64,000 nt of DNA from Amaurobius ferox. Lineage: Eukaryota; Arthropoda; Arachnida; Araneae; Amaurobiidae. The stretch spans positions 15,180,534-15,244,533 of the forward strand of contig OX578145.1 in NCBI GenBank assembly GCA_951213105.1. Reading direction: 5' to 3'. Position numbers and translations under genes: made by a program. Below, piece after piece: positions 21,423 through 33,375 of the stretch. Below the pieces are notes generated by a model that made no database searches, was not told the origin of the DNA, and saw nothing but the letters and a program-made list of their open reading frames with translations. Positions within the stretch are counted from its first letter, which is position 1. Each line of letters starts with the position of its first letter.

Positions 21423-21790
21423 CAGTGTTCTTCAACCTGTGTTCCGCGGAACCCTAGGGTTCCACTCAAACGCTTTAGGGATTCCGCGTGTCGATACTAC
21501 AATTCGTTGTTTTTGTTTTGTTTTTCTTTGTTTTCAATTTCATATGACATATGTATGTATAATACAAATACATTATATGGAATATTTATCGTCTTGTTTG
21601 GATTAATGCAAATTTATATCTTAAAGTTTTTATAACAAAGGCAGGGACGCACCTTCTTCATAACATGTAATACGTAATATGACACATCCCCCCTAAAATC
21701 AAATCTGGGTGTGCTACTGAACGAAGGGTTCCATAAAAAAAATATCTCAAAAAAAGGGTTCCGCGAGATGACAAAGGTTGAAGAACACTG
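21423..21790. mobile_element. hAT-type MITE, 368 bp
   Basis: Both ends read CAGTGTTCTTCAACC inward, followed by GTTCCGCGGAACCC-like sequence. The flanks atctaaag (21415-21422) and ctctaaag (21791-21798) form an 8-bp target duplication with one mismatch, as expected for hAT. It has no transposase. A related single end lies at 29345-29398. Confidence 0.8.
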
Positions 21791-21887
21791 CTCTAAAGCA
21801 TGGAATAATTTCCCATTTCAAGAAGAGTTATGCGTGGTTCGAAGTATGAAAGTGTATAACATTTACTTGACTCACAAATATAAAAGG

Positions 21888-22325
21888 TAGGATCAAAAAA
21901 TCTGGGGACTGTGCTGATATTTCCAGCCCTGATTGGAGGAGAGGAGAACTATTTTACTGTGATTTAGAGGCACATGTGACGCGAGATGTGAAAAGGAAGA
22001 AGCAGGTATTTCTCCAGACAATGCGTATCAGTGAACTGTAGTTGTTCGGGTTCCAAGTGCAATGTTTCCGTCGGCGATTTCCCCAAACGCTGGCAGAATT
22101 TGATATTCGCACGTTGTTCTTCAAACGCCATTTCTGTTTTCGACGAACGCGAACGACTGCAGTTCGATGACATGCATTGTCCGGAAGAACAATGCACTGC
22201 GGACCTGCTTCTTTTTCACATCCCTCGTCACATGTGCCTCTACGACACGGTAAAATAGTTCCTCTCTCCTCCAGCCAGGGTTCGAGATATCAGCACAGTC
22301 TCTGAACTTTTTGATCCTACCTTGT
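21888..22325 (-). mobile_element. Mariner-like MITE with ~120-bp inverted ends
   Basis: The ends gtaggatcaaaaaatctggg and, inverted, gtaggatcaaaaagttcaga continue as inverted repeats through gaactattttac and cacatgtgacg. Between them is only the start of a mariner transposase (minus strand), so it is an internally deleted derivative that would need transposase in trans. Confidence 0.75.
22050..22131 (-). pseudogene. N-terminal stub of a mariner transposase
   Basis: From the ATG at 22129-22131 the minus strand encodes MAFEEQRANIKFCQRLGKSP then TETLHL. This is the typical N-terminal helix-turn-helix start of mariner/SETMAR-like transposases. The rest is deleted and the other inverted end follows directly. 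Confidence 0.75.
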
Positions 22326-22420
22326 AGATACATTTGTTTCAAGCTTATATCAAATTTACTGTATATCACATCGATTTTATTATAACGCAAAGTAAATGAA
22401 CTTCGTGTTACAATAAAATA

Positions 22421-22520
22421 TAAAATGTTTAATGTAATATTTTTGTAAAATGTTTAATGTAATGCTATTGTAAAATGTTTAATGTAATGTTGTTGTAAAA
22501 ATTTTAATGTAAAATGAAAT
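22421..22520. repeat. 25-bp tandem repeat, ~4 units
   Basis: Units of tgtaaaatgtttaatgtaat start every 25 bases (22421, 22446, 22471, 22496). Confidence 0.85.
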
Positions 22521-22965
22521 TTTTACATTGAATTATCAAAATCCTGATACTTGGAAAATTGTCTGTTATAAACGCTGAAAAATATAATATATTCATGGTG
22601 GGTAATTTATTATCAATTTAAAACATTCCATACAAAATTCCTGAAATTTTCGATGATGATGGAATTATTGTGAGTATAAGAACACTTATGTAGTAGAAAC
22701 TACAATTTCAAAACACTAAATTGGGAATCAATATCAGAGGAATTTCAACGCTCAGGAAGAGCAAAAGATGTCTCAAACATGTTTAATATGAAAATTGCAA
22801 TAATTGATAATAAAAACAAATAAAAACATTTTTATTTTCACAGAAATGAAAATCTAAACAAAACAATGAAATCACTCCAAATACTATCAATGAAAACACC
22901 ATGCCATAAACGCCTTTATAATAAAAATCTTTATAATTAAGAGATAGCGTTAATTTTAACAAAAT
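22521..22965. other. Unassigned AT-rich DNA
   Basis: Nothing is recognised beyond short open frames without motifs. Confidence 0.4.
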
Positions 22966-23940
22966 ATATCAATCATGCATAAAACATTGATTATGAAACA
23001 CTTTCCATATGAAAAGCAATTTTATTTAAACATCCCTAATATGCGATACATTCAGAGGTGATATTTTTTTAATTATCATAGAACTACAATAATATATTTT
23101 ACTTGAAATCTTAAAACTTTATCGAAAAAAATGAACTTTATTTAAATGACGTCATCGAAATATAAATCGTCTGGCTATATATGCAGAAGCAGTGAATATT
23201 CCATTCATACACTTTTATTCCAGACTCCAGAGTTAAATAATTTTGAGTGAGATAATTTCAGGAATTCTTATACAACTCATCGTACAATCACTTGTTTACA
23301 TTTTGCATCCATTAAAATTAGGCTTCGTTGTAGAAATAATGAAAGTTTGATGATCATTTAAACTCAAAAATATTAAAATTGCGTTGGCGCAGATAGGATG
23401 CACAGAAAATACGCAAAAATATAGCGGTTTTAGGACATATACAACACTCAATATAAATTTAAAAGAACTTTAAAAATCACGATTTTTCCTCTGGGAAAAA
23501 AATATGATGTCCTACTTTATTTTGAAGTGGGTCACGTGATCACTTCATATTATATGAGTGTCATTATTATTTTATTTTCATTTAAAAAAACTTCCGAACG
23601 TATTTTTCTAAAAAAAATTTTATATATATTTTTGGGATAATTTCAATATTTCCAAAATTTTTCGAAGAAATTCGTGAATTTTAACTTCGATTAAAACATG
23701 TTTGAAGAATTATGTCTTGCAGGGTTCAATATATTTCATTTTTTCCTCCCTTGTTCAATCCAAAACTATTTAGGTGATATTATTCATTTACATTTACATA
23801 TGCCCCACAGACCGTCTCAACAACATACTATAATTTCATTTCGATAAAGTCATTTTTACGGCAGTTATCGTGCGAACGGATAGACAGACAGGCAGAACGA
23901 ACAAAGTCATAAACACTTTACAAGTATGTTGGAAAGTGTT
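22966..23940 (-). mobile_element. HINE-1 copy 6, internally shortened
   Basis: The 3' stem-loop in reverse (atcatgcataaaacattgat) is at the left. The 5' palindrome aacactttacaagtatgttg with aaagtgtt is at the right, next to gacagacaggcag. The body is ~300 bp shorter than copy 1, because the internal duplicated segment is present once. Confidence 0.65.
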
Positions 23941-24384
23941 AAAAATGTCTCATATCACTCAAAAGATAATTAATGACCAAATTTTAGATTTTGTCAAATA
24001 AACCTTATGCAATTAGGGGAAACTATAATTAAAAAAAATCTGATGTGGGCAGCACATGACTTTCCTTATATAATGCAATGAATTTACTGCTTCTACAATA
24101 AAAAAAAATTCATTATTTTTGTAGTAGCTATTTATATTCTTTTCAAGATATTGAATTTCCGTCAATGAGTCGTCATTTTCATTGATTTAGCGTCATTTTT
24201 TTCCATTTGGCGAGTTTATCGTTAATTTAGCAACATTTAAAAAAGTCGCTAAGTTGGCGACATTCCACCACATTCGTCGCCAAAATCTCGCCAAGCGTTA
24301 TGGACGGAGAAATAAGTTATTCTTACAACAGTTAAATGACTATTGGCGTTCAAATACAAAAGTATTACACAAAGTATCTTTTTT

Positions 24385-24445
24385 TACCGGCCGTCCAAAT
24401 AGGTGCTCTTAGTCCCCTGGACGAGTCGGACGGTCTGGGTCTTCT
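24385..24445 (+). mobile_element. Ultra-short retroposon, 61 bp, with 16-bp target duplication
   Basis: It starts taccggccgtccaaataggt and ends gtcggacggtctgggtcttct. The flanking acaaagtatctttttt occurs at 24369-24384 and 24446-24461. Another HINE-2 copy has this site once, uninterrupted (caaagtatctttttgcatga, near 54475). Confidence 0.88.
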
Positions 24446-24899
24446 ACAAAGTATCTTTTTTCATGAATGGAACGAGCTAGATCCACGAGAATGATGTCAC
24501 CCAATTTATTGCATGGTATTACATATGAAAAGTGAACATGTTTATCAATAGGAATTTTTTTTTTTAATTTTATATGACTTTTTGATAAGTTTTTGAAAAA
24601 TGTGCAATATCTCGAGAACGGTTCATGTTAGCGTTCTAAAGTTTATGTCAATCGTTTTCTAATAAAACATTACATAAGAAATGTCAATTTGCGTAACTTT
24701 ATTAGCGGTTTTGATTTTTTGACGATTTTTTCAAAATTTCACTCGAGAATTTAGGGGTTCTGAACATTCGATTGCGTATAAGAACAATAGGCTTCCAGTA
24801 TTTATGGATTGTAATTTTTGTAACAAATTTCGTTCAAATCGGTTCATTCGTTCATCAGTTATCGTCTCCACAGACTCACTGACACACACACACACACAC

Positions 24900-25025
24900 A
24901 CATATATATACATACATACATACATACACACACATACTTTCACACACACACACACACATCCATCTTGTTGCTCCAAGTCCTCTGGACGAGCAGGACGGCC
25001 TGGGGCTTTCACACACACACACACA
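24900..25025. repeat. (CA)n/(TACA)n microsatellite, interrupted
   Basis: This is the HINE-2 5' microsatellite in reverse. It is split by an ultra-short insertion at 24959-25009. Confidence 0.85.
24959..25009 (+). mobile_element. Ultra-short retroposon, ~51 bp, inside a microsatellite
   Basis: tccatcttgttgctccaagt, then gacgagcaggacggcctggg and gctttc, flanked on both sides by (CA)n of about 16 bases. The parent HINE-2 elsewhere runs straight through (CA)n into agacttcacttcaaaaatg. The ends are ambiguous because the target is repetitive. Confidence 0.7.
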
Positions 25026-25157
25026 GACATCACTTCAAAAATGTCCGATTCGTGATCAGGGATGCTGGAAACGTGCTCTCCCGTAAAAAATTCGAATTCG
25101 AATTTTCGACCCCGTCACAATACTTTCCTTATACATTATTGTATATAAGGGAAGGAA

Positions 25158-26120
25158 ATATTAGATTCTTTTTTTATTTGTTAGCAAACGTAAGTAACAC
25201 TTACCAGCAGCTCAACTCTGAAAAATTACTTGAAAAACATAAAGCAACACATATTCCAATTTGGCGCAATCATTTTCAGAAAAATTGTGCTTGACATACT
25301 AGAGACTTCGCGAGGAACTTATAACCAAGTTAAAACCCTTTGTACGGCGTTTCCGAAATCGGCGATGATGATGTAATTATGGCCAGTGATAAGAGTCATT
25401 ACGTCAGAGGCCTGCGAGTCAATTTTCGGGGGAAGTTAAATTGGAAATCAATGCCCGATTAATTTTAATGACGTAAAGACGTGTCGGTATTATCTCAAAT
25501 ATAACTCAAATGCGGATATGTGCTGCTACTTAACTCTGTGATTGATATTTCTAAAAAATGATATTTCGGATTTGATAATTAACCCTTTCCGGTCTCACCA
25601 TTTTCTACAATTGTGGCTATATTGGACTGGAGTTCTTATCTCTTTTCTTGTTTTCAATGTGGAATCTCTTAGGGCGTGGTCTGAATAAATTATGAAACGG
25701 ATGTGACGGGGTTGAAATGAGAGTGACATCGCACGGAAATGACATCATATTACTACGAATATCTGACAAGAAACCACTATAATTTGAAGGTCCTGCTTTG
25801 TTGACCTTGGAAACGAATTGGGTTATCTTGATGACGAATTTGACGAAGAATCGCTAACTTGATAACTTTTTGCGAGTTTAATAACCTTCTTGAATTTTAT
25901 ATACTGGCTAAAAACTACTTTTTCAAACCTACCTACCCAGTTACCTACTTTTTCAAAAAAATTCCACAGAGGGTATAAAAGCAATGGCGAGTACTGCTGT
26001 AGAATTTGGATATGGCACCGCCATATCAAATTCGTGAGAAAACTGCTGTAGTTATAATATAACACAATAACAGTACCATTTTTAATTATCATTACTATTT
26101 CCTCCATTAAATTCTTTCTT
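25158..26120. other. Unassigned DNA
   Basis: No coding region or known element is recognised. The open frame around 25823-26185 (minus) runs through a SINE tail and has no motif. Confidence 0.45.
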
Positions 26121-26180
26121 CTTTTCTTTCTTCTTCGACCCTGACCAACCGATCTACCCGAAGGTGTAAGGTACAGTCTC
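26121..26180 (-). mobile_element. SINE-A 3' end, truncated
   Basis: The minus strand reads taccttacaccttcgggtag, then atcggttggtcagggtcgaa and a gaagaaagaaaag tail. No body or head is attached upstream. Confidence 0.65.
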
Positions 26181-26299
26181 TCCAAAACATAATCAAATTG
26201 GTTAGATAAAAGTAACAGTATAGTTAATGTACTATAAAAGAAAGTTAGAAATTGATCGCCAGCAGAATGCTAAGATGATATAAAATTAGTACGAACAAA

Positions 26300-26400
26300 C
26301 CTCATTAAAAAACATGTTGTACTAGTACGAAGAGACAAAACCTCATTAAAAAACATGTTGTACTAGTACAAAGAGACCAAACCTCATTAAAAAATGTTGT
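26300..26400. repeat. 41-bp tandem repeat, ~2.5 units
   Basis: The unit begins cctcattaaaaaacatgttg and contains tactagtacgaagagac. It starts at 26300, 26341 and 26382. Confidence 0.85.
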
Positions 26401-26454
26401 ACGAAAGTTATGAAATTATATAAAATTAGTACGAAGATTTTGTTCATTTTTTTT

Positions 26455-26705
26455 ATACTATATCTGTTTGGACGCCCGAGAAGTGCCATACAATTTGTAC
26501 CAGAAGTCAGTGGAACCGGCAACCAGAGGGACCGTGCCCTCATTCCTTATCGTTAACCTCTTGAAAGGACTTACAGACCCACATATTTAACGTGCCCGTA
26601 CTTTGCGTGGACACGAGGACAGTTTGAGCAGAGGCGGAAATTGAACTCGGCCCGTCTGAGAGCAACCCCCGCACTAATCACTGGGCAATCCCACCTCTCA
26701 TTAAA
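26455..26705 (-). mobile_element. SINE-A copy with tRNA-like head
   Basis: The minus strand starts with a tRNA-like promoter: A-box-like attgcccagtgattagtgcg and B-box-like cgagttcaatttc. The body follows (cgttaaatatgtgggtctgt, aggaatgagggcacggtccc) and ends in ggcacttctcgggcgtccaa. The usual ggacggtctggg end is replaced by AT-rich DNA. Confidence 0.65.
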
Positions 26706-27326
26706 TCCCTTGAGTTTTGTGGTGCGACTGATAACACAGGGGGCGGGGAGGGGGATCTAAAATGCATATCTGAATGACCTGCTTTTAGACCAGAATTCGC
26801 CACTGCATATAAGCTTGTGATCATTCAGTTGGGTTGTTGATATGATAACGCGTATAAGTATCTTCTGAACTCACTCAATACAGAACCCAAAATTTAGTTC
26901 TCCTTCTGATTAAATATACCTTTAAGCTGAAATATTTATGGGGTAAAAGTGTAAAAAAATATGAATTCCAGATATCTGCTACATCCTCACATCAACATCT
27001 GCGCTACACGACACTATGCACTCATCGTTTGTGCCGACCCACCGCCCAATGGAGTGACTACGAAAATCTTACATCCAAGCTTTTCGTAGTTGAAAACTTG
27101 TGGTTCAATTCGAGCGAAAGAAACTGCATTTTAAGTTTCTACCTAAACCATATAATTCTCCCCCCCCCCCCACACACACACACACCTTCAACTACAGAAA
27201 TTAAAAAATATGTATAGAGAGAGAGAGGCGTTTCCCCAGCTACCTTGTACCATCTTCACCCACAAAACCCACCAATCTCTTCCCATTCGGAATATGAGAA
27301 AGAATTAAGTCCACAACGCCCTATTA
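26706..27326. other. Unassigned DNA with a poly-C/CA tract
   Basis: No gene is recognised. Poly-C merging into (CA)n lies at 27161-27184. Confidence 0.4.
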
Positions 27327-27998
27327 CTTTCCCTACAATACATGGCAATGTATAGTGAAAGTATTGGAATCATACCAAAAATCACAACTCGAGTTTTCGG
27401 CGGATCTGCACGTTTTGGAACCTCTAGAATACGGAAAAACATTTCTAGCGTCACGTCTGTGTGTGTGTCTGCCTGGGCAATATACGTATCCACTCTAACA
27501 CAAAAAATAATGAACCAAATTTCATGACATTGGGAAGGTAAGTGTCACTTGTGTGTGACTCTGGTGCTGATTAGATTTTGGTATGATTTGAAAAAAAATA
27601 ACCTGTATTTACAAAATGACCTGCAAAAAATTTCAAAATCTAAAATAAAACACTAAGTATGCTCAAATATATCAATAAAATTCTTGTTTTAAACGCAATT
27701 CTTAACGATGAAAAGAATAAAATCAACTCTACACCTCTACACTAGGACTATGACTAGCCGTTCTCGAGACATTTTAGTTTTTTCGCTACGTCACCTTTGA
27801 AAATAAGTTCAGTTACCAAATGAGAACGAAAATTAAATCTAAAGTGCAAATTCAGTGTCATTTTAAATAATTACGGGTGTTACTTTGTGTCATTAAACTC
27901 AATATAATGAATTATTGAAGAAATAAAGAAAAAGTGAATATGAGTCTGCAGAGAAAGCCACGTGCTGCCCATATCAGATTCCTTTTTAATTAAAATTC
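27327..27998 (+). mobile_element. Diverged HINE-2 element
   Basis: It has the HINE-2 order in older form: acatggcaatgtatagtgaa, ctcgagttttcggcggatct, a short GT tract, gaaccaaatttcatgacatt, cgttctcgagacatttta, and the end agccacgtgctgcccatatc. Divergence from the 46-57 kb copies is substantial, which implies an older subfamily. Confidence 0.55.
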
Positions 27999-28584
27999 AA
28001 CCATTTCTTTTAGACGCAAATAGAATCTAAGATATGGGTATTATCGGTTCCGGCTGAAAACAGATGGTTACGAAAAATATAAACACATAGGACGCTCAAA
28101 TTTTCGAACCTAATAGATAAAAATAGAAGCAACTTATACTTGTTTTGTCAAAAAGAATATCATTTATGAACGTATAAAAATAATTTTAATATTTTAATTT
28201 TTTGAACTATTTTTTTTTTCTCGAAACAAAACAGGTTTTGTCCGAGCGAGTTTTTCTTTCACTTTACTTGCATTCACTCAAAATATTTTCTAAATCTGAA
28301 CTAGAAAAGATAAACATGAGCAGTAAGCGGCAAAAATATTCAATCAAAATCCAGTTTCAAGTACGATATTTTTTTACTAACTTTAACAGCTTTCGAGCAA
28401 TCATCTTGCCGAATTAAAAAAAATGTTCTGTTTTTCAAGTTTGTAATGCTTATATCTCTGAAACTAAAACTGTTATGTATAACAAGTAAGTCAATCATTT
28501 ATTGCCTTTTAAAAGCTGCATAAGAATTATAGAGATGGATTTTGGACCGGATACTTCGTTACAAAGGACGGCATTGTCTGTAAA

Positions 28585-28705
28585 AGGGGATCGAAGTGTT
28601 TGGGATAGGGTATGTACCTGTCTTTTCTTCGTTTCTTCGTTTCTTTCGTTTTCTTCGAGAAGTTCTTCGTTTGGGATGGACGCTGTCCCACCCGTAAGCA
28701 AAAGG
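28585..28705 (+). mobile_element. Foldback F element, one arm only
   Basis: ggggatcgaagtgtttggga, agttcttcgtttgggatgga and cgctgtcccacccgtaagca match the right arm of the palindromic elements at 55.3 and 58.3 kb. The inverted left arm is absent. It is followed by aaagggtttgaaaac, a sequence that runs uninterrupted in the HINE-3 copy at 50.25 kb. Confidence 0.6.
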
Positions 28706-29220
28706 TTAAAGGGTTTGAAAACAATCTTTCGATTAATGCTAAGCTTGATAATTTACCCCCCCCCCCCCCGGATGGAGATTAACGATGCCACAACACAAAA
28801 ACATTACATCGCGGCTATTTTACACTACAATGATTGAAACTGTTAAGTTTTGTGGTCAGTAAGCCATAAATAACTCATATCATGCTGAGTTATGTCAAAT
28901 TTTGTCCTATGCTGTCATATTAAGAAAATATAAAAGCTCGAATACATTTCGAAGTTTCCGTTCGAATTAAAAAAAAAATATCTAGCTCTAGATTTACTGA
29001 TAATAACCCGGATATAAAGTTCCGTCAAGACCCATTGATATGTGTGGCATCCATCGGGTACACACGAGATCGACCAGAGACAGACAGACAGACATATAAA
29101 CATCGCACTAAAAATAGCCAAAACATGTTCGGGAACTCCAAAACAATATATCGGCATCAAACAATCGAACTCGAAAGTTTCCGTGAAAACGATACATACA
29201 TTGTTCATACCAGCGTTTTT
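28706..29220 (-). mobile_element. HINE-3 element, diverged
   Basis: Shares gtcaaattttgtcctatgct, ttcgaagtttccgttcgaat, gataataacccggatataaa and cgagatcgaccagagacaga with 50200-50748. The 5' end is to the right (minus strand). A cagacagacagac tract lies at 29079-29092. The left limit beyond the foldback arm is unclear. Confidence 0.5.
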
Positions 29221-31267
29221 CAAGGTGTGTCCGTGACTTGATAATATCGTGTATATTTTCTTAAAAGTTTGAAAAAAAAACGTGTAAAATTTAAAATACA
29301 TAATTTAAACCACAAAAAATGTGTATCACTTTTGGAATTTAATGGGATGGCGGAACCCCAAAGAGTTCCGCGAACAAAAAAGCTTCACAAACACTGTTTT
29401 ATATACAATATCCTATAGTATGAAGAAGCAAATTTTGCGAAAAATCGCGCACGTCTTTCCTGGCGAGCTCATTACCGAGGTTTAAGTCTTACACGACAAC
29501 TTCTTAAAGTCTTCTATGATAACGCAAATATGGCCTGTGTTAAAAGCAATTGCGACAAAGATAAGTGATTTAAATTTCTAACATTTAAATTGGAAATCAA
29601 CGAAACAAAAATATTGATAATATAAATTGATATCTCATGATCTCAAGGACAGGGTTAGAGAAGTGCGCAGGAGAGGGTATGATCCTCCCTTTAAAATTTT
29701 TAGCGAAGAGAAAAAGATATAAGATAAAGGTATTCATAAAGTGGATAGAGCTTAAATCTACATTGTACTTGGGGGGGGGGAGATGACAACCGAAGTCGTG
29801 CCCCGTCCACAAGTCTTCAGAAAGGAAAGAACTGGGGTCCAAGTGGGCTTCCAGTAGAAGTGGAGAAAAGATAAGAAAGACTGAAGAGGGGCGGCCCGGG
29901 AGGCGCAGAGCCTTGAGCATGAGTTACACTAGACAAACAAAGGGGAAAGGCTAGTCAACGAATCGTTCGTGCGTTCCCAAAAGCAAGGAAAGGTTACAGA
30001 AGTGTTAGAAGTCACAAACTAAATAATGAGCAAACATAAGACTATGCTGGACGAGTCCATTTACTGCGGAGGTAGATAACCCGTACTTGACGCCCCGGTA
30101 ACGACCGAGGGCGCTTGCGCGCTCTGGTATTCTTGGGGTACTACAGTGGAGATACTGTCTAGGGTAGGGTTTGTAAATTAATATACACATAGAAGTTTCC
30201 GAATATAGCTAATATGCAGATTGTGTCTATACTAGCTAATTGTAAATTATCAAACTCCGGAAACGCAAGTGGATTGTCAAATTATACGATGAGCTATAAA
30301 TATGCGCTCGCTACTAAAATAATGCATTTATAGAACTATATCAATCATTTTAGCCAAACCATTTCCTTCCTTTAATTTCAAATCGCCACGCATGCGCTTT
30401 CAAGCCTTGGAATGCAAAACAGCAAAGTTTCGAATGCAAGAAGTAGTCTTCTCCGTCAGGACACACAAGAAGAGCACGTGAGACCATTAATATCGGCGAC
30501 TATTTAAGAACAGAGAAAGGGGTTTGAGCAAATTAAGGGTGTGTCATCGGTGAGAGAAGGGAAAGGGATAAAAGCTCCAGGAGGAAGGAACAAGAGGTAG
30601 AGCACAATGAATGAAAGGTAAACTACCGAAGAGAAAAGTGGAGTATAACAAAGTTTTCACCATTTAGTCAGGGAATAAAACTAAGAACAAAATAGCCCTA
30701 TTCAATAAGAAATGAAAACTAACCGGTTTCAAAAACTACATGACATGACCAAATTAGCAGTAAAAAATAACAGATTCTAAACAAATACGAAAAATAAGTA
30801 GAACAGAAAACGGTTTTGGAAAATGAAAGAGCTAACTTCGCCAACAACTACTACGCAAAAGGTTTAGTAAATGGGTGAAAATAAGAAGAAGCAAACGAAA
30901 TAAAAAAAAACATACATTTTCAAGAAGATAAGAAAATATAATCATCATTAATAAGAAATTTGACTGAGAAACAATGGGGAAACTTTTAATAAAATCCAAT
31001 TTAAAAAAGGAATTAAGAGTAAAAACGATCCTAGCTTCAGAAAAATTATAAACATGATTGGCGTTGTTCTTACATGAGTCGCCAAACTTTCTTCTATAAA
31101 TAAAGATTGCTTTTTTGTGTGTCCTATTGAAGAAGGCTGTTTCTTGTCTTCGAAACCAATCTATACTATTATTTATGTGTTGCATGATGTTTTAATGAAG
31201 TTATTTTAGTTTTATTACTTCAGTATCAACTGAACTTCCATTTGTTATATATTGATTACTTTCCCTA
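29221..31267. other. Unassigned DNA; one hAT-like end
   Basis: 29345-29398 (gcggaaccccaaagagttcc, then acaaacactgttt) resembles one end of the hAT MITE at 21.4 kb. A poly-G run lies at 29770-29780. The rest, including overlapping open frames at 28915-29301, 29597-29920 and 30832-31185, shows no recognisable motif. Confidence 0.45.
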
Positions 31268-31406
31268 AATACATACCACTATAATGTATAGGGTCAGTTA
31301 TGAAATGGGATTGAAATTTTGAATTCGAGTTTTTGATGGATTTGCGATTCTTGGGAATCGCTCAACTCTTATCAAACGATATTGAGTCATGTATGTATAT
31401 TGTATA

Positions 31407-31936
31407 TACCGGGTGATTAAAAAAATATGATCCAAACTTTACGAGGTGGTAGTACACACCAAATCAAGCAGTTTTCGTCATAGTTTACAGCGTCGGAAAT
31501 GAAACGTGAAACCGATGAGGAGAAGCGAAAACACAAGACTGTCTTAGTTATAAAACGACATTTAATAAGCAATAATCACAGCAATGACTCAAAAGAGCCC
31601 CCGCCAACCTGAATGCAAGTCTCACAACAGCGATGGTGGGATTGGCGAACTCTCTCAAACAGACCAGGCATGCTCCGCACTTCGGCAGCAGCGGCCGAAA
31701 TTATGGGGACGAGTTCCTCTTCAGATTCAAGGGGAGTGTCCTAGACGAGACGCTTTGAGATATCCCCACAAAAAGAAGTCAAGACACGACAGATCCGATG
31801 ATCGTGGGGGCCAAGCTATGGAACCACCTCGCTCAATCCAGCGCCGTTACATCTCATTTCCGACCCGGTAAACTGTGACGAAAAATGCTTGGTTTGATCT
31901 GTGCTACTACCTCGTAAAGTTTGAAAAAATAACCCT
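31407..31936 (-). mobile_element. IS630/Tc1/mariner-type element, internally deleted, long TIRs
   Basis: The left end taccgggtgattaaaaaaat leads into caaactttacgaggtggtag, acaccaaatcaagcagtttt and gtttacagcgtcggaaat. The right end carries the inverted equivalent over at least 65 bp. The interior keeps only a C-terminal transposase fragment on the minus strand. Confidence 0.7.
31600..31830 (-). pseudogene. C-terminal transposase fragment (mariner/Tc1-related)
   Basis: The minus strand encodes RSSDLSCLDFFLWGYLKASR (around 31805-31745). This corresponds to the conserved RSPDLTPLDFFLWGYLK block of mariner/Tc1-related transposases, with two altered residues. In-frame stops follow. The catalytic N-terminal part is absent. 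Confidence 0.7.
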
Positions 31937-32505
31937 CAAATTTTTGAAGGATCTTTTGAAAAATCATAAATGACATCAAAACAGTTATTCATGTTAAATG
32001 AATTGTCATTTTGTGAAATTTAAGATCATACACTGACATGGACACTAACATAAACAATTATCTGGATATTATTTGCCTTTTGAATAATTTTCTTTAAAAC
32101 GTTATATATAATTAAAGATATATTAAGTTACACAATTTGGCTTTACATATGCATTATTATGATAAAACTCTATTCATATCATTGGCGTGGATTTAGCATG
32201 TTCCATTCAAAAGAAAATGCACGTTTTTATAATAGTTTTTTGTTTCATTACCAACTAATTCGCGCAAATTCAACTTGTTTTACCTAATATTGTCAAATAA
32301 CAATAAAATGTTGATTGGGATGCTGCGCATACTATTGATAAATAATTTTATCTTTAATTCAAGTAAAACTCTGAATTTTAGTATTGCGCTACAAATTCCG
32401 TAACGTGGGTATACATTAATGGTAAGAAATATAATATTTTATGAATTTTTAAAAAAGAATTCACCACTGTGTGTAGGGAAAGATATTGGTTGCCCGCATC
32501 AGAAT

Positions 32506-33184
32506 TTTTAAATCGCTTTAATATTATAAGATGTAGGTAATAATTAGTTATTTTTCAAACTAAATTTGAAATGTCATTGATAATGGGTAATGACATATTT
32601 CAGCTTCTAATTATCTCGATGCAATATCGCTAATTAACTCTCTGCTCATGTGGGACATAATTTATAATCCTGCAGTCTGTTTAACAATCAAGGCATTTTT
32701 ATATTTTTCAAACAAAACTAAAGGTATTGCATTTTTGCTTGGGTTTACAAATATATCCTCCAACAATATTCGCTAAAAAAGCTTCTGTAAAATAAACCCC
32801 CATCTATAAACTATTGATAAGAATAATCTGAATAATCCCATTATGTTTTTTTATTTCGCGAAAAAAATGTCGAAAAATGTTTGCGTTAATGTAATCTCCG
32901 AATTCGATTTAAAACCTTTATTAATGTTTCATGCAATTTTCCTCATTTTCTTCAACTTATTTTCGGCGCTTGAAAATCAATATTTTGTCTGTTATGCCTG
33001 CGCGTGTTGATGTTGATAATATGTTAAAATGTCAAGCGTACGCTAACGTTTAAGGAAAGGAATTTCCTATAATGAACGCAATCTGCATAAAGAGAAGTGT
33101 TAAAAGAAAAAAAAGAACACATTAAGGAACATTAAAGAGGGTGAAAAGAACACTTATAAATCTCCAAACAATTTTTTTAATGAC
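32506..33184. other. Unassigned AT-rich DNA
   Basis: Nothing recognised. Confidence 0.4.
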
Positions 33185-33375
33185 TAGGCACTTGATCGTC
33201 CGATCGTTTACACATTTATCGCGGCCAGATCATGAACCATTTTGCAGTCATATGGCCTGAGGAGGTGAAACACACTATACCCTTTTGGACACCACAACAT
33301 CTATGCCGCCAGGTGTGACTCGAACCAAGAGAGCACGAGGACACATCGTCTTAGCCCTCTCAGTCACAAATTCGA
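33185..33375 (-). mobile_element. Putative tRNA-derived SINE (family C)
   Basis: On the minus strand gactgagagggctaagacga (A-box-like) is followed about 30 bp later by cttggttcgagtcacacc (B box). GC-richer unique sequence then runs to cggacgatcaagtgcctagt and AT-rich DNA. It is one copy only, so SINE status rests on the promoter boxes. Confidence 0.45.

Larger units (their letters stand above)
24031..25157 (-). mobile_element. HINE-2 element with two ultra-short insertions
   Basis: The left end is the HINE-2 3' end reversed (aatctgatgtgggcagcaca then tgactttccttatataatgc). The right end is the 5' palindrome (tttccttatacattattgtatataagg). Near the 5' end is a (CA)n-rich tract. No protein is encoded. 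Two ultra-short elements interrupt it (24385-24445 and 24959-25009). Confidence 0.7.
31268..32505 (+). mobile_element. Old HINE-2-like element split by a mariner-type element
   Basis: The 5' part (accactataatgtatagggt, gaattcgagtttttgatgga) and the 3' end (agggaaagatattggttgcc, then cgcatcagaattttt) match HINE-2 ends. A TIR element at 31407-31936 lies between them. Confidence 0.5.

Noticed and set aside
22421..22520. CRISPR-like regular spacing of repeats
   Set aside because: The 25-bp units are directly adjacent without unique spacers, and the genome is eukaryotic. The same holds for 57255-57400.
31118..31160. Hammerhead-like sequence attgaagaaggctgtttctt ... cttcgaaacc
   Set aside because: The CTGATGA core is absent and the stem is poor; the resemblance is to the general shape only.
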